A DNA stretch of 64,000 nt from an uncultured Clostridia bacterium (GTDB lineage: Bacteria > Bacillota > Clostridia > TANB77 > CAG-508), in assembly GCA_934183325.1 (NCBI GenBank), contig CAKPSH010000004.1, positions 1-64,000 of the forward strand, in the 5' to 3' direction. This document shows, piece after piece, positions 49,280-57,930 of the stretch. Under the pieces are notes generated by a model. That model did no database searches. It was not told the DNA's origin and saw only the letters and a program-made list of their open reading frames with translations. Position 1 is the first letter of the stretch. Each line of letters opens with the position of its first letter. Both the position numbers and the translations under genes were made by a program.

Positions 49280-50644
49280 ATGGCAAAAGTGAAATCTGTG
49301 TTTGTTTGTAATGAATGTGGATATGAATCAGCTAAATGGATGGGAAAATGCCCAGCATGTAATGCTTGGAATAGCTTTTTTGAAGAAAAAATCACAAAAA
49401 GTTCTTCAGGAACTAGTAGTGGCGAAAAGAAAAAAAGTGTTACACCCCAAAAATTAAATCAAGTTGTGGGAACAGAGGCAACAAGAGTATCAACAGGATT
49501 TAAAGAACTAGATAGTGTATTAGGTGGAGGCTTAGTTAATGGTTCATTAGTACTATTAGGAGGAGAACCAGGAATAGGAAAATCAACACTAATATTGCAA
49601 ATATGTGATAAATTAAAAACAGATGGAACAATTTTATATGTTTCTGGTGAGGAATCAGCAGAACAGATAAAAATTAGAGCAGATAGATTAAAAGTAAATA
49701 AGGATAATTTACTATTTTTAGGAGAAACAGATATCGATTTAATTGAAGAGGCGATAAATAATACAAAACCTAAGCTTGTAATCATAGATTCTGTACAGAC
49801 TATTTACTCAGAAGATGTAACCTCAGCTCCAGGAAGTGTAAGTCAGGTAAGAGAAGTTACAGCAAGAATAATGAAGATGTGCAAAGCACAGGCAATTACC
49901 ACAATAATAATCGGTCATGTTACAAAAGATGGAAATATTGCTGGACCTAGAGTATTGGAACATATGGTAGATGTAGTTTTATATCTTGAAGGAGAAAGAT
50001 ATTTCTCATATAGAGTACTTAGAGGTGTAAAAAATAGATTTGGATCAACAAATGAAATTGGAATGTTTGAAATGGCAGGAGTTGGGCTTAAAGAAATAGA
50101 AAATCCATCAGCTGTTATGATATCTGAAAGAGATGATAATCCAGCAGGTTCAGTTGTTGTTGCAAGTATAGAAGGAACTAGACCTTTATTAATAGAAATA
50201 CAAGCATTAACATCACAAACCGTTTTTGGATTACCAAGAAGAACAGCAAATGGATTAGATTATAATAGATTAACATTATTAATAGCTGTACTAGAAAAGA
50301 AAGCTGGATTAAACCTTGGAAATCAGGATGTTTATTTAAATATAGTAAATGGTATAAAAGTAAATGAGCCAGCAATAGATTTAGGGATAATGTTAGCAGC
50401 AGCTTCAAGTTATAAGAACATACCAATTTCAAATAAGCTAGTGGCAATTGGAGAAGTTGGATTAACAGGAGAAGTAAGAAATGTTAATTTAATTGAAAAA
50501 AGACTTAAGGAAGCAGAAAAATTAGGATTTACAACTTGCATAATACCAGAAAGCAATAAAAGATACCTTAAAGAAAGTTTTAATCTCCAAATAATTGGTG
50601 TAAAAAATATAAATGAAGCTATGAAAGGTGCTGGGATAAAATGA
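49280..50644 (+). CDS. radA: DNA repair protein RadA (Sms)
   Basis: A 454-residue RecA-like ATPase and branch-migration helicase. A C4 zinc finger starts it (FVCNECGYESAKWMGKCPACNAWNSF). Then come Walker A GGEPGIGKSTLILQI (~residue 95), Walker B LVIIDSVQT, the RadA-specific KNRFG motif (~253) and a C-terminal Lon-like domain (VNGIKVNEPAIDLGIMLAAAS). The length is normal. AAGAAGGAATG precedes the ATG, and it overlaps disA by 4 nt (ATGA). Confidence 0.95.
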   Translation: MAKVKSVFVCNECGYESAKWMGKCPACNAWNSFFEEKITKSSSGTSSGEKKKSVTPQKLNQVVGTEATRVSTGFKELDSVLGGGLVNGSLVLLGGEPGIGKSTLILQICDKLKTDGTILYVSGEESAEQIKIRADRLKVNKDNLLFLGETDIDLIEEAINNTKPKLVIIDSVQTIYSEDVTSAPGSVSQVREVTARIMKMCKAQAITTIIIGHVTKDGNIAGPRVLEHMVDVVLYLEGERYFSYRVLRGVKNRFGSTNEIGMFEMAGVGLKEIENPSAVMISERDDNPAGSVVVASIEGTRPLLIEIQALTSQTVFGLPRRTANGLDYNRLTLLIAVLEKKAGLNLGNQDVYLNIVNGIKVNEPAIDLGIMLAAASSYKNIPISNKLVAIGEVGLTGEVRNVNLIEKRLKEAEKLGFTTCIIPESNKRYLKESFNLQIIGVKNINEAMKGAGIK

Positions 50645-51711
50645 GAGAAACAAAGAAAGATGACATAACAGAAGTATTGAAAATAATATCACCAGGAACT
50701 CCGATAAGAGAAGGACTAGAAAATATTTTGAAAGCAAAGACTGGTGGACTTATAGTAATAGGAGATTCGCAAGAAGTATTGGATATTGTAGATGGTGGAT
50801 TTAATATAAATGAAGAGTACACTCCATCAAGGCTTTATGAATTAGCAAAAATGGATGGAGCTATAGTTATAAGCAGTGATTTAAAAAAAATATTATATGC
50901 AAACACACAATTGATTCCAAATCCTGAAATAGAAACCAAAGAAACAGGAACAAGACATAGAACTGCAGAAAGAACAGCCAAACAAACTAAACAACTTGTA
51001 ATAAGCATATCACAGAGAAGAAGTGTCATAACTGTATATAAGGGAAATAGTAAGTATGTAATAGAGGATACTTCAAAAGTATTAGAAAAAGCGAACCAAG
51101 CATTACAGACAGCGGAAAAATATAAAAAAGTATATGATAGAGAAATAAATACTTTAAATGAGTACGAATTTAATGATATTGTAACTCTAGAAAATGTAAT
51201 AACTGTAATTCAAAGAGCTGAATTAGTTATGAAAATGGTTGATGAAGTAAGATGTATGGTGTATGAATTGGGAGAAGAAGGAAGACTAGTTGAAATGCAA
51301 TTGGAAGAGCTGGTTGGAGATTTGGAAAAAGAAGAAAATTTAATAATAAAGGATTATGTAACAAAAAAGAAAAAAGCAGAAAAAGTTTTAAAAGAAATAA
51401 TTGATTTGGAAGTTCAAAATCTTTTAAATCCTACAACAATAGCAAAAATCTTAGGATACGAGAATTTTGAAAACTTTGATGAAGTTGGAGTATATACGAA
51501 AGGATATAGAATATTAAGTAAGGTTCCAAAAATGCCATCAAATATAGTAGATAATTTAATAAAATCATTTAAATCCTTCCAACACATATTGATTGCAGAT
51601 ATTCCTGCTTTAGATGAGGTTGAAGGAATAGGAGAAGTAAGAGCAAGAACGATAAAACAATCATTACAAAGAATGCAAGAACAATTTGTTTTTGATAAAA
51701 TGTTGTCTTAA
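50641..51711 (+). CDS. disA: DNA-integrity scanning diadenylate cyclase DisA
   Basis: A 356-residue protein making c-di-AMP and halting sporulation when DNA damage is met in Bacillus. The DAC domain at ~1-145 has MDGAIVISSDLKKI (DGA motif) and GTRHRTAERTAKQT (RHR motif). A helical linker follows, and a C-terminal helix-hairpin-helix DNA-binding domain (DEVEGIGEVRARTIKQSL). The start overlaps radA. The pairing of DisA with RadA is functional: RadA is known to inhibit DisA in B. subtilis. Confidence 0.95.
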   Translation: MRETKKDDITEVLKIISPGTPIREGLENILKAKTGGLIVIGDSQEVLDIVDGGFNINEEYTPSRLYELAKMDGAIVISSDLKKILYANTQLIPNPEIETKETGTRHRTAERTAKQTKQLVISISQRRSVITVYKGNSKYVIEDTSKVLEKANQALQTAEKYKKVYDREINTLNEYEFNDIVTLENVITVIQRAELVMKMVDEVRCMVYELGEEGRLVEMQLEELVGDLEKEENLIIKDYVTKKKKAEKVLKEIIDLEVQNLLNPTTIAKILGYENFENFDEVGVYTKGYRILSKVPKMPSNIVDNLIKSFKSFQHILIADIPALDEVEGIGEVRARTIKQSLQRMQEQFVFDKMLS

Positions 51712-51773
51712 TAATAAAACAATGATATAATATGAAAAATCAAAAAGATAAAATTTAGAAAGGATTGATAAAA

Positions 51774-52580
51774 ATGAAAAAAGCAGTACTAATTATTGCA
51801 ATTTTATTAGTAATAGTTTTGATAGGTGGAGTTAGTTTTGGTATTGTAAAATATGCAACACAAAAAGTAGAAAATCCAGTTGCAACAATAAAATTTAAAG
51901 ATTATGATGAGGCAGTTGTTGTTGAATTGTATCCAGAATATGCTGAAAACACAGTTACAAATTTTATTAAATTAGCAGATAATGGATATTATAATGGATT
52001 AAAAATACATAGAGTAGAGGAATCTTTAATACAAGGAGGGGATTCAAAAGGAGATGGTTCTGGTTCACCAACACAAGGTGCAATTGATAAAAGTATAGAG
52101 TCAGGATCAGATGCAGATAAAGAATATGCAATCCCAGGAGAATTTGCAAAAAATGGATATAAAAATAATACACTAAAATTTGAAAGAGGCACAATAGGAA
52201 TGGCAAGAGGGGACTATACAAATTATGATTCAAGTTTAACAGATGAGAGTTATAACTCAGCTGGTTCTCAATTTTTTATATTAACAAAAACATCATCAAG
52301 CTTAAATGGAAATTATTGTGCATTTGGTAAAGTTACAAGTGGAATGGATACAGTTGACGCAATTTCAAAAGTTGAAACAGCTGTTGATGAAGAAAAAAAT
52401 GAAGAAACAGGAGAAACAACACAAAAAGAAACAACAAGACCTGCAACAGATGTTATTATTGAAAGCATAACAATAGATTCAAAAGGTGTTGATTATGGAA
52501 TGCCTACAACAAATGAAGTATTTGATTTTTCAACTTGGTATATGTCTAAATATTATTCAAGTAGTTCTTCATCAAACTAA
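51774..52580 (+). CDS. Membrane-anchored cyclophilin-type peptidyl-prolyl isomerase
   Basis: 268 residues. A signal anchor (~3-27, no lipobox Cys) is followed by a cyclophilin domain: ATIKFKDYDEAVVVELYPEYAENTVTNFIKLADNGYYNGLKIHRV, GGDSKGDGSGSP, GTIGMARG, AGSQFFILTKTSSSLNGNYCAFGKVTSGMDTVDAI. The core motifs IQGGD, MARG and SQFFI are intact. An insertion of acidic/Gln residues lies near 205-225. It acts outside the membrane in folding exported proteins. ATG 51774 after AGAAAGGATTG is preferred to TTG 51765. Confidence 0.9.
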   Translation: MKKAVLIIAILLVIVLIGGVSFGIVKYATQKVENPVATIKFKDYDEAVVVELYPEYAENTVTNFIKLADNGYYNGLKIHRVEESLIQGGDSKGDGSGSPTQGAIDKSIESGSDADKEYAIPGEFAKNGYKNNTLKFERGTIGMARGDYTNYDSSLTDESYNSAGSQFFILTKTSSSLNGNYCAFGKVTSGMDTVDAISKVETAVDEEKNEETGETTQKETTRPATDVIIESITIDSKGVDYGMPTTNEVFDFSTWYMSKYYSSSSSSN

Positions 52581-52587
52581 AATAAGC

Positions 52588-52623
52588 AAAAAAAATTACC
52601 ACATTATGTGGTAATTTTTTTTC
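52588..52623 (+). terminator. Terminator of the cyclophilin gene
   Basis: AAAAATTACCACA / TGTGGTAATTTTT, 3-nt loop, long T-run. Confidence 0.92.
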
Positions 52624-52707
52624 TTTCTAGAAAAAGAGCAAGTAATATATTGAAAAAAATAGGTCTTAGAATTATAATAAATTTAATATTATTACAGGGA
52701 GATAAAA

Positions 52708-53796
52708 ATGTTAAAAAAGATTTATAAATTAGGAGAAATGACACTAATAAAAATGTATAGAGAACAAGAATATAAGGAACATAAACTAATAGATTTGTTT
52801 TGGGAATGCACTTTAACATGTAATGCTAAATGTAAACATTGTGGAAGCAGTGCTGAGAATAAGAAATATGATGATGAGTTAACAACAGAAGAAATAAAAA
52901 ATGCATTTAAGCAAATTGCAAATGATATGGATGCAAATAAAATTTTGATTAATGTAACAGGAGGAGAACCTTTAATAAGAAAAGATCTGTATGAAGTTAT
53001 GGAATATGCTACCAATGAATTAGGATTTCATTGGGGGATGACTACAAACGGAATATTATTAAATGATGAAAATATTAAAAAATTAAAAAAGGCAAATATG
53101 GAAACAATTTCAATAAGTATAGATGGAATAGAAGAAACACATGATAGCTTTAGAGGAGTTCATGGAGCTTATAGAATAATAATTGACAATATAAAAAAAT
53201 TAAATAAGGCTAATTTTGTGAAACATATTCAAGTTACAACTGTGTTTCATAAAAAAAATATTGACCAATTAGATGAATTATATTATATAATGAAAGATTT
53301 GAAATTAGATTCTTGGAGATTAGTAGCAATGGATCCAATAGGAAGGGCAAAAGAGAATAGCAATTTATTATTAGATGGAGAAGAATTAAAAAAAATATTA
53401 GATTTTATTAAAACAAAGAAAAATGATAGAAAACCGGAAATAACTTATGGATGTTCTAGTTTTCTCGGATTGGATTATGAAAAAGAAGTTAGAAAATATT
53501 ATTTTTATTGTAAATCAGGAATAAATGTAGCAAGTATATTATATAATGGGGATTTATTTGTATGTCCTAATGTTCCAAGAAGAAAAGAATTAATACAAGG
53601 AAACATTAAAGTTGACAATTTTAAAGACGTATGGGATAATAAATATAAACAATTTAGAAATAAAAATAGAACAAAATGTAGTTCTTGTGAACAATGCGAG
53701 CAATGGGAGTATTGCTTAGGCGGTTCTTTTCATACTTGGGATTTTAATGAAAATATACAAAATAGATGTGTATATAAAATGATTAATAATAAGTAG
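52708..53796 (+). CDS. Radical SAM/SPASM protein, possible peptide maturase
   Basis: A 362-residue radical SAM enzyme with a SPASM C-terminus. The SAM-cluster motif is CTLTCNAKCKHC (residues ~32-43; C-x3-C-x2-C within it), followed by VTGGEPLIR. The C-terminal auxiliary-cluster cysteines lie in YGCSS, FYCKSGI, LFVCPN and the run CSSCEQCEQWEYC. Such enzymes modify peptides or act as sulfatase or PqqE-like maturases. No obvious precursor peptide sits beside it; the next gene encodes a 119-residue membrane protein 9 nt downstream, probably co-transcribed. The product is unknown. Confidence 0.8.
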   Translation: MLKKIYKLGEMTLIKMYREQEYKEHKLIDLFWECTLTCNAKCKHCGSSAENKKYDDELTTEEIKNAFKQIANDMDANKILINVTGGEPLIRKDLYEVMEYATNELGFHWGMTTNGILLNDENIKKLKKANMETISISIDGIEETHDSFRGVHGAYRIIIDNIKKLNKANFVKHIQVTTVFHKKNIDQLDELYYIMKDLKLDSWRLVAMDPIGRAKENSNLLLDGEELKKILDFIKTKKNDRKPEITYGCSSFLGLDYEKEVRKYYFYCKSGINVASILYNGDLFVCPNVPRRKELIQGNIKVDNFKDVWDNKYKQFRNKNRTKCSSCEQCEQWEYCLGGSFHTWDFNENIQNRCVYKMINNK

Positions 53797-53805
53797 AGGA
53801 AAATT

Positions 53806-54165
53806 ATGAAAGAAGTAATAAATAAGTTAAAAAAATTTTTATCAAAATTAAAAGGCATAATTGGTGGTATAGGAGTAGGAATATTAGCATTTGCAAATAA
53901 AATATATGCGGTTCCTCTTAATATAATAAATCAAGCAGGAATGATAGAAACTGTTTATGGTATTCCAAGACCAAGTCCAATAAAGGTGATTATTAAAGTA
54001 TCACAAGTGTTTATTATACCAATAGCCATGTTAATTGGATTATTAGTTTATTTTAAGAAAAGTAAAAGTAGTAAAAAGAAAAAGATATTAGTAATATTAG
54101 GAATTATTATTATAGCTATAGTATTTTACTTTATAGTGAATAAAATTATGTATGAGTTATTTTAA
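53806..54165 (+). CDS. Small membrane protein paired with the radical SAM enzyme
   Basis: 119 residues with a basic amphipathic N-terminus (KKFLSKLKGIIGG), a hydrophobic stretch GIGVGILAFANKIYAVPL that resembles an exported leader, an extracellular loop with GIPRPSP, and two further hydrophobic helices separated by KKSKSSKKKK. The plan resembles the 23333-23749 protein (leader plus two helices). It could be a substrate, transporter partner or unrelated; there is no recognised domain. It follows the radical SAM gene by 9 nt, and GAGGAAAATT precedes the ATG. Confidence 0.5.
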   Translation: MKEVINKLKKFLSKLKGIIGGIGVGILAFANKIYAVPLNIINQAGMIETVYGIPRPSPIKVIIKVSQVFIIPIAMLIGLLVYFKKSKSSKKKKILVILGIIIIAIVFYFIVNKIMYELF

Positions 54166-54212
54166 TAAAAAAGGATTTTGAAAAATATAATTAATTTCAA
54201 AATCCTTTTTTA
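54166..54212. terminator. Bidirectional terminator before asnS
   Basis: A 17-bp stem AAAAAAGGATTTTGAAA / TTTCAAAATCCTTTTTT between convergent genes. Confidence 0.9.
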
Positions 54213-54214
54213 TA

Positions 54215-55606
54215 TTAAAAATCACAATTTTTTGGTGTTCTAGGGAATGGAATAACATCACGTATGTTTTGCATTCCAGTTAAATACATCATCATTCTTT
54301 CAAAACCTAATCCAAATCCAGAGTGAACAACAGAACCATATTTTCTTAAATCCATATACCAATCATAAGTATTTTCATCCATTCCTAGTTCTTTTATTTT
54401 TGCAGATAATTTATCGAAATCTTCCTCTCTTTGACTTCCACCAATTATTTCTCCAATACCAGGAGCAAGTAAATCAGTAGCTGCAACAGTTTTTCCATCA
54501 GGATTTTGTTTCATATAAAAAGCTTTAATTTCAGCAGGATAATCTGTTACGAAAACAGGTTTACCAAATAATTGCTCACAAATATATCTTTCATGTTCTG
54601 TTTGTAAATCAACTCCCCAAGAAACTTTATATTCAAATTTATCATTAACTTTTTCTAATTCTTTAATAACATCTGTATAAGTGATTCTACCAAAATCAGA
54701 ATTGATAACATTGTGTAATCTATCCAATAAGGTATTATCAATGAATTTATTAAAGAATTCCATTTCTTCAGGACATTCATTTAATACATAAGTAATTATA
54801 TATTTTATCATATCTTCTGCTAAATCCATATCATCTTTTAAATCAGCAAAACAGATTTCAGGTTCAATCATCCAAAATTCTGCAGCATGTTTAACGGTAT
54901 TTGAATTTTCAGCTCTAAAAGTAGGACCAAAAGTATATACATTTCTAAAAGATGTAGCAAATGCTTCTGCATTTAATTGACCGCTAACAGTCAAATGAGC
55001 AGGTTTACCAAAGAAATCTTTGGAATAATCAACTTTTCCATCATCAGTCATAGGAACATTAGCTAAATCAAAAGAATTTACATTAAACATTTCTCCTGCA
55101 CCTTCAGCATCGCTAGATGTAATAAGTGGGGTATGAACATATACAAATCCTCTTTCTTGAAAAAATTTGTGTATTGCAAAAGATAATACACTTCTAACTC
55201 TAAAAACAGCACTAAAAGTATTTGTACGAGGACGTAAGTGAGATACTGTTCTTAAATATTCAAAACTTGTTTTCTTCTTTTGAAGTGGATAATCAAGAGA
55301 AGATAAATTTTCAATTGTTATTTCATTAGCTTTTATTTCAAAAGCTTGTTTTGCTCCTTCTGTTTTTATAAGAGTTCCTGTAACTTTGATAGAAGAACTA
55401 ATTGATAATTTACATATTTCATTAAAATTAGATAAGGTATCCTCAAAAACGATTTGAACATTTTTAAAAAAACTTCCATCATTTAATTCTATAAAACCAA
55501 AAGCTTTTGAATTTCGAACTGTTCTAACCCAACCTTCTAAAATAACTTGCTTATCAACGTATTCGCTAGTATTACGGTACAAATCTTTAATTGTTAATTT
55601 CTTCAT
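54215..55606 (-). CDS. asnS: Asparaginyl-tRNA synthetase
   Basis: A 463-residue class IIb synthetase charging tRNA-Asn. The N-terminal OB-fold (VILEGWVRTVRNSKAFGFIELNDGS) is followed by the catalytic core: motif 2 TFGPTFRAENSNT, then FWMIEPE, and motif 3 GFGLGFERMMMYLTG with the AsnRS-type ending IRDVIPFPRTPKNC. The ATG at 55606 is preceded by AGAAGGGATGATTTT; the longer frame adds a stretch with no similarity. Convergent with the small membrane protein gene and divergent from the sigma/alpha-CTD-like gene. Confidence 0.95.
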   Translation of the reverse strand: MKKLTIKDLYRNTSEYVDKQVILEGWVRTVRNSKAFGFIELNDGSFFKNVQIVFEDTLSNFNEICKLSISSSIKVTGTLIKTEGAKQAFEIKANEITIENLSSLDYPLQKKKTSFEYLRTVSHLRPRTNTFSAVFRVRSVLSFAIHKFFQERGFVYVHTPLITSSDAEGAGEMFNVNSFDLANVPMTDDGKVDYSKDFFGKPAHLTVSGQLNAEAFATSFRNVYTFGPTFRAENSNTVKHAAEFWMIEPEICFADLKDDMDLAEDMIKYIITYVLNECPEEMEFFNKFIDNTLLDRLHNVINSDFGRITYTDVIKELEKVNDKFEYKVSWGVDLQTEHERYICEQLFGKPVFVTDYPAEIKAFYMKQNPDGKTVAATDLLAPGIGEIIGGSQREEDFDKLSAKIKELGMDENTYDWYMDLRKYGSVVHSGFGLGFERMMMYLTGMQNIRDVIPFPRTPKNCDF

Positions 55607-55745
55607 AAAATCATCCCTTCTATAATATAAGATTTCAATATTATATACCAAAAAAGGTTGAAAATTCAATAGATTATACGAAATATATAGAAAAAATGAA
55701 AAAAAGATGATATAATACTTGTTATGTAAATTAGGAGGAGAAGAA

Positions 55746-57749
55746 ATGAGAAAACATATTTCTAACGAAAAAAAATTAAATTTAATTCTGGAGTATATAA
55801 ATGAAAAAGGAACAAAACCAATTTATAGTTCAGAATATAAAGGATATTCTGTTGGGGTATATTTAATATATTTAAGAAAATTAGCATTTGATACAAGAGA
55901 TTTAGATGAAAAAATAGTACAAACAATGATAGAAAATGGTTTACTAGATAAAAAATGCGATTTTATTGAAGACAAATTATATAGATTAGAAAAATTTTGT
56001 AGAAAATATCCACAAATATGGAGAGAAAGAAGATATAAAAGCAGAGATGAACTATTCGCAAGTATTCCAGAGGAAAGAGAAAAAGTAGAGCCATTATTAG
56101 AGCAAGCAATAAGTGATTACAGATATATTTCAGTAAGAAAAGATGATGGAAAAATATCTGAAAAAGATATTTTAAGATTAAGAGAAGCTGGAGCTGGATA
56201 TAAATTTGAAGATGATAAAGTAATAGAAAGTATAGTAAAGAAATATGGAATATCAAAAAATGATTTAGCTGTTGTATGTAACAAATATGGAAATATAAAA
56301 AATTTCAAAAACGAATATGTAAAAGCATTAACAGAAAGAAGACTTAATGAAATACAACAAAATATACCAAAAAATATTTATGAAAGACTTATAAAAGGAT
56401 TTGATATATCTCAACCAGACTTTATAAAAAGAAATAACGGAATAGAAAAACTTATAGACGATATTGTAGGAGCTGAAGAAGGAAATATTGTAAATTTAGA
56501 ACCAATAAGAAAAAAAATAAAGGAAATAATGACAAGAGGAGATAGAAAAAAACAATATGAATTAATAAAATTAAAATATGGAATAGAGGATGGAATAGAA
56601 AGAAGTAATGCACAAGTAGCAAAAATAATCGGCATATCTAGTGAAGCAGTTAGACAATCAAAAGAACATACAATAAATGCTTTGAAAAGAACAGAGGTAA
56701 AAATTGTATATGAGGAAGAAAAAATAACAGGAAAAAGAAGAAGTGAATTTATAGAGGAATTCTTTAGAAATTATGATATATTTATGCCAGATGAGTATAT
56801 AGAAATAGATAAGGCTGTAAGCATGAAATTAGAAGAGTTATGTATGAAAGAAAATAAAGTTAGAGAGACTTACAAAAGAAAAATAGAAATATATGGAGAT
56901 ATAAAATTATCAAAAACGATGTTAAGAGGATATATTGTAGAAAAATTGAATAAAATTGAAATAGATACTATAGAAGAATTAACACAATATTCAGAAGAGG
57001 AATTAATAAAAAAATCAAAATTTAGTAAAAGGATAATAATACAAATAAAGGAAGCTTTAAAGGAATTTGGACTAGGATTAGGAAAAACTGTAATAAACCA
57101 CCAAACAGATGAAAATAGAAACAGTGATATAAAGCAAAGTCAAGACATTACTAATAATACTAGTATAACAATTGCACATAAAAGTAGAAAAATAGAAGTA
57201 TTAGATTTAAGTCCTTGTTTATATAATATTCTTAGAAGAAATGGAATAGAAAATATTGAAGATATTGGAGACATATCAGATAAGAAAAATATTTCAAGAT
57301 TATTATTAATGAAGGGGTTAGGAAGACAATATTTAAATGAATTAGTATATAAAATGAACAATATTAGAGAGTTAAATATAGAAAAACAAAAAACAAACAA
57401 AGGTAAAAGTGAAACAGAAAAGAATGATAATGAGGATATAAGAATAGAAGATACAGGAGAACTAAATAAATATACAATATTAAGAAAATTAAATGATAGA
57501 GGAATAATTACACTAGGAGATTTGACTAAGTACAATGAAGAAGAATTGAAACTTATTGCAAAAATTAATTTTCAAAGCATTGCAAAAATAAAAGTAATGT
57601 TAAAAAAATATGGATTACACTTAGAAGAAAGAAAAGATAAAAATATAGATGCAGAATTAATGCAGGCAATTCAAGAGTTGCGAGATGCATATAAACAAAA
57701 AGTACAAAATAGAATACCAGAACACACATCAGCAGGAGAAGAAAGATAG
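55746..57749 (+). CDS. Putative transcription-associated protein with sigma region 4-like HTH and alpha-CTD-like repeats
   Basis: A 667-residue soluble protein. Around residues 255-305, IKLKYGIEDG and AQVAKIIGISSEAVRQSKEHTINAL fit the sigma-70 region 4 helix-turn-helix. Three later segments look like RNA polymerase alpha C-terminal (HhH) domains: ~385-430 (IDTIEELTQYSEEELIKKSK ... GLGLG), ~475-525 (LYNILRRNGIENIEDIG) and ~560-610 (ILRKLNDRGIITLGDLTKYNEEELK ... YGLHLEE). The N-terminal ~250 residues are helical and unrecognised. Bacillota have such alpha-CTD/sigma-like proteins with unknown roles. GGAGGAG is 5-6 nt before ATG 55746. Confidence 0.65.
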   Translation: MRKHISNEKKLNLILEYINEKGTKPIYSSEYKGYSVGVYLIYLRKLAFDTRDLDEKIVQTMIENGLLDKKCDFIEDKLYRLEKFCRKYPQIWRERRYKSRDELFASIPEEREKVEPLLEQAISDYRYISVRKDDGKISEKDILRLREAGAGYKFEDDKVIESIVKKYGISKNDLAVVCNKYGNIKNFKNEYVKALTERRLNEIQQNIPKNIYERLIKGFDISQPDFIKRNNGIEKLIDDIVGAEEGNIVNLEPIRKKIKEIMTRGDRKKQYELIKLKYGIEDGIERSNAQVAKIIGISSEAVRQSKEHTINALKRTEVKIVYEEEKITGKRRSEFIEEFFRNYDIFMPDEYIEIDKAVSMKLEELCMKENKVRETYKRKIEIYGDIKLSKTMLRGYIVEKLNKIEIDTIEELTQYSEEELIKKSKFSKRIIIQIKEALKEFGLGLGKTVINHQTDENRNSDIKQSQDITNNTSITIAHKSRKIEVLDLSPCLYNILRRNGIENIEDIGDISDKKNISRLLLMKGLGRQYLNELVYKMNNIRELNIEKQKTNKGKSETEKNDNEDIRIEDTGELNKYTILRKLNDRGIITLGDLTKYNEEELKLIAKINFQSIAKIKVMLKKYGLHLEERKDKNIDAELMQAIQELRDAYKQKVQNRIPEHTSAGEER

Positions 57750-57763
57750 TAGGGGATTAAATA

Positions 57764-57919
57764 ATGAATAGATTAGAACAGACAATGGAAGATATGGAAA
57801 TATTAAAGAAAATAGTAAATGCCGAAATTGATATAAAGAGTGTAGAATATTGTCAGAAAAAAAGAATACTTGACATCTGTAAACAAGAATTAGTAAAATT
57901 AAAAAAAGAAAAGTGTTGA
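57764..57919 (+). CDS. 51-residue helical protein
   Basis: ATG 57764 follows AGGGGATTAAATA; TGA ends at 57919. The sequence is a single charged helix (MNRLEQTMEDMEILKKIVNA ... YCQKKRILDICKQELVKLKK) with two cysteines, possibly a coiled coil. Its end overlaps the ribosome binding site of rlmD, so it is likely co-transcribed and coupled between the sigma/alpha-CTD-like gene and rlmD. No family is recognised. Confidence 0.5.
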   Translation: MNRLEQTMEDMEILKKIVNAEIDIKSVEYCQKKRILDICKQELVKLKKEKC

Positions 57920-57930
57920 GGAGAGATCAA

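Noticed and set aside
49183..49395. Minus-strand frame over the start of radA
   Set aside because: It is a shadow of the zinc-finger coding region with no ribosome binding site.
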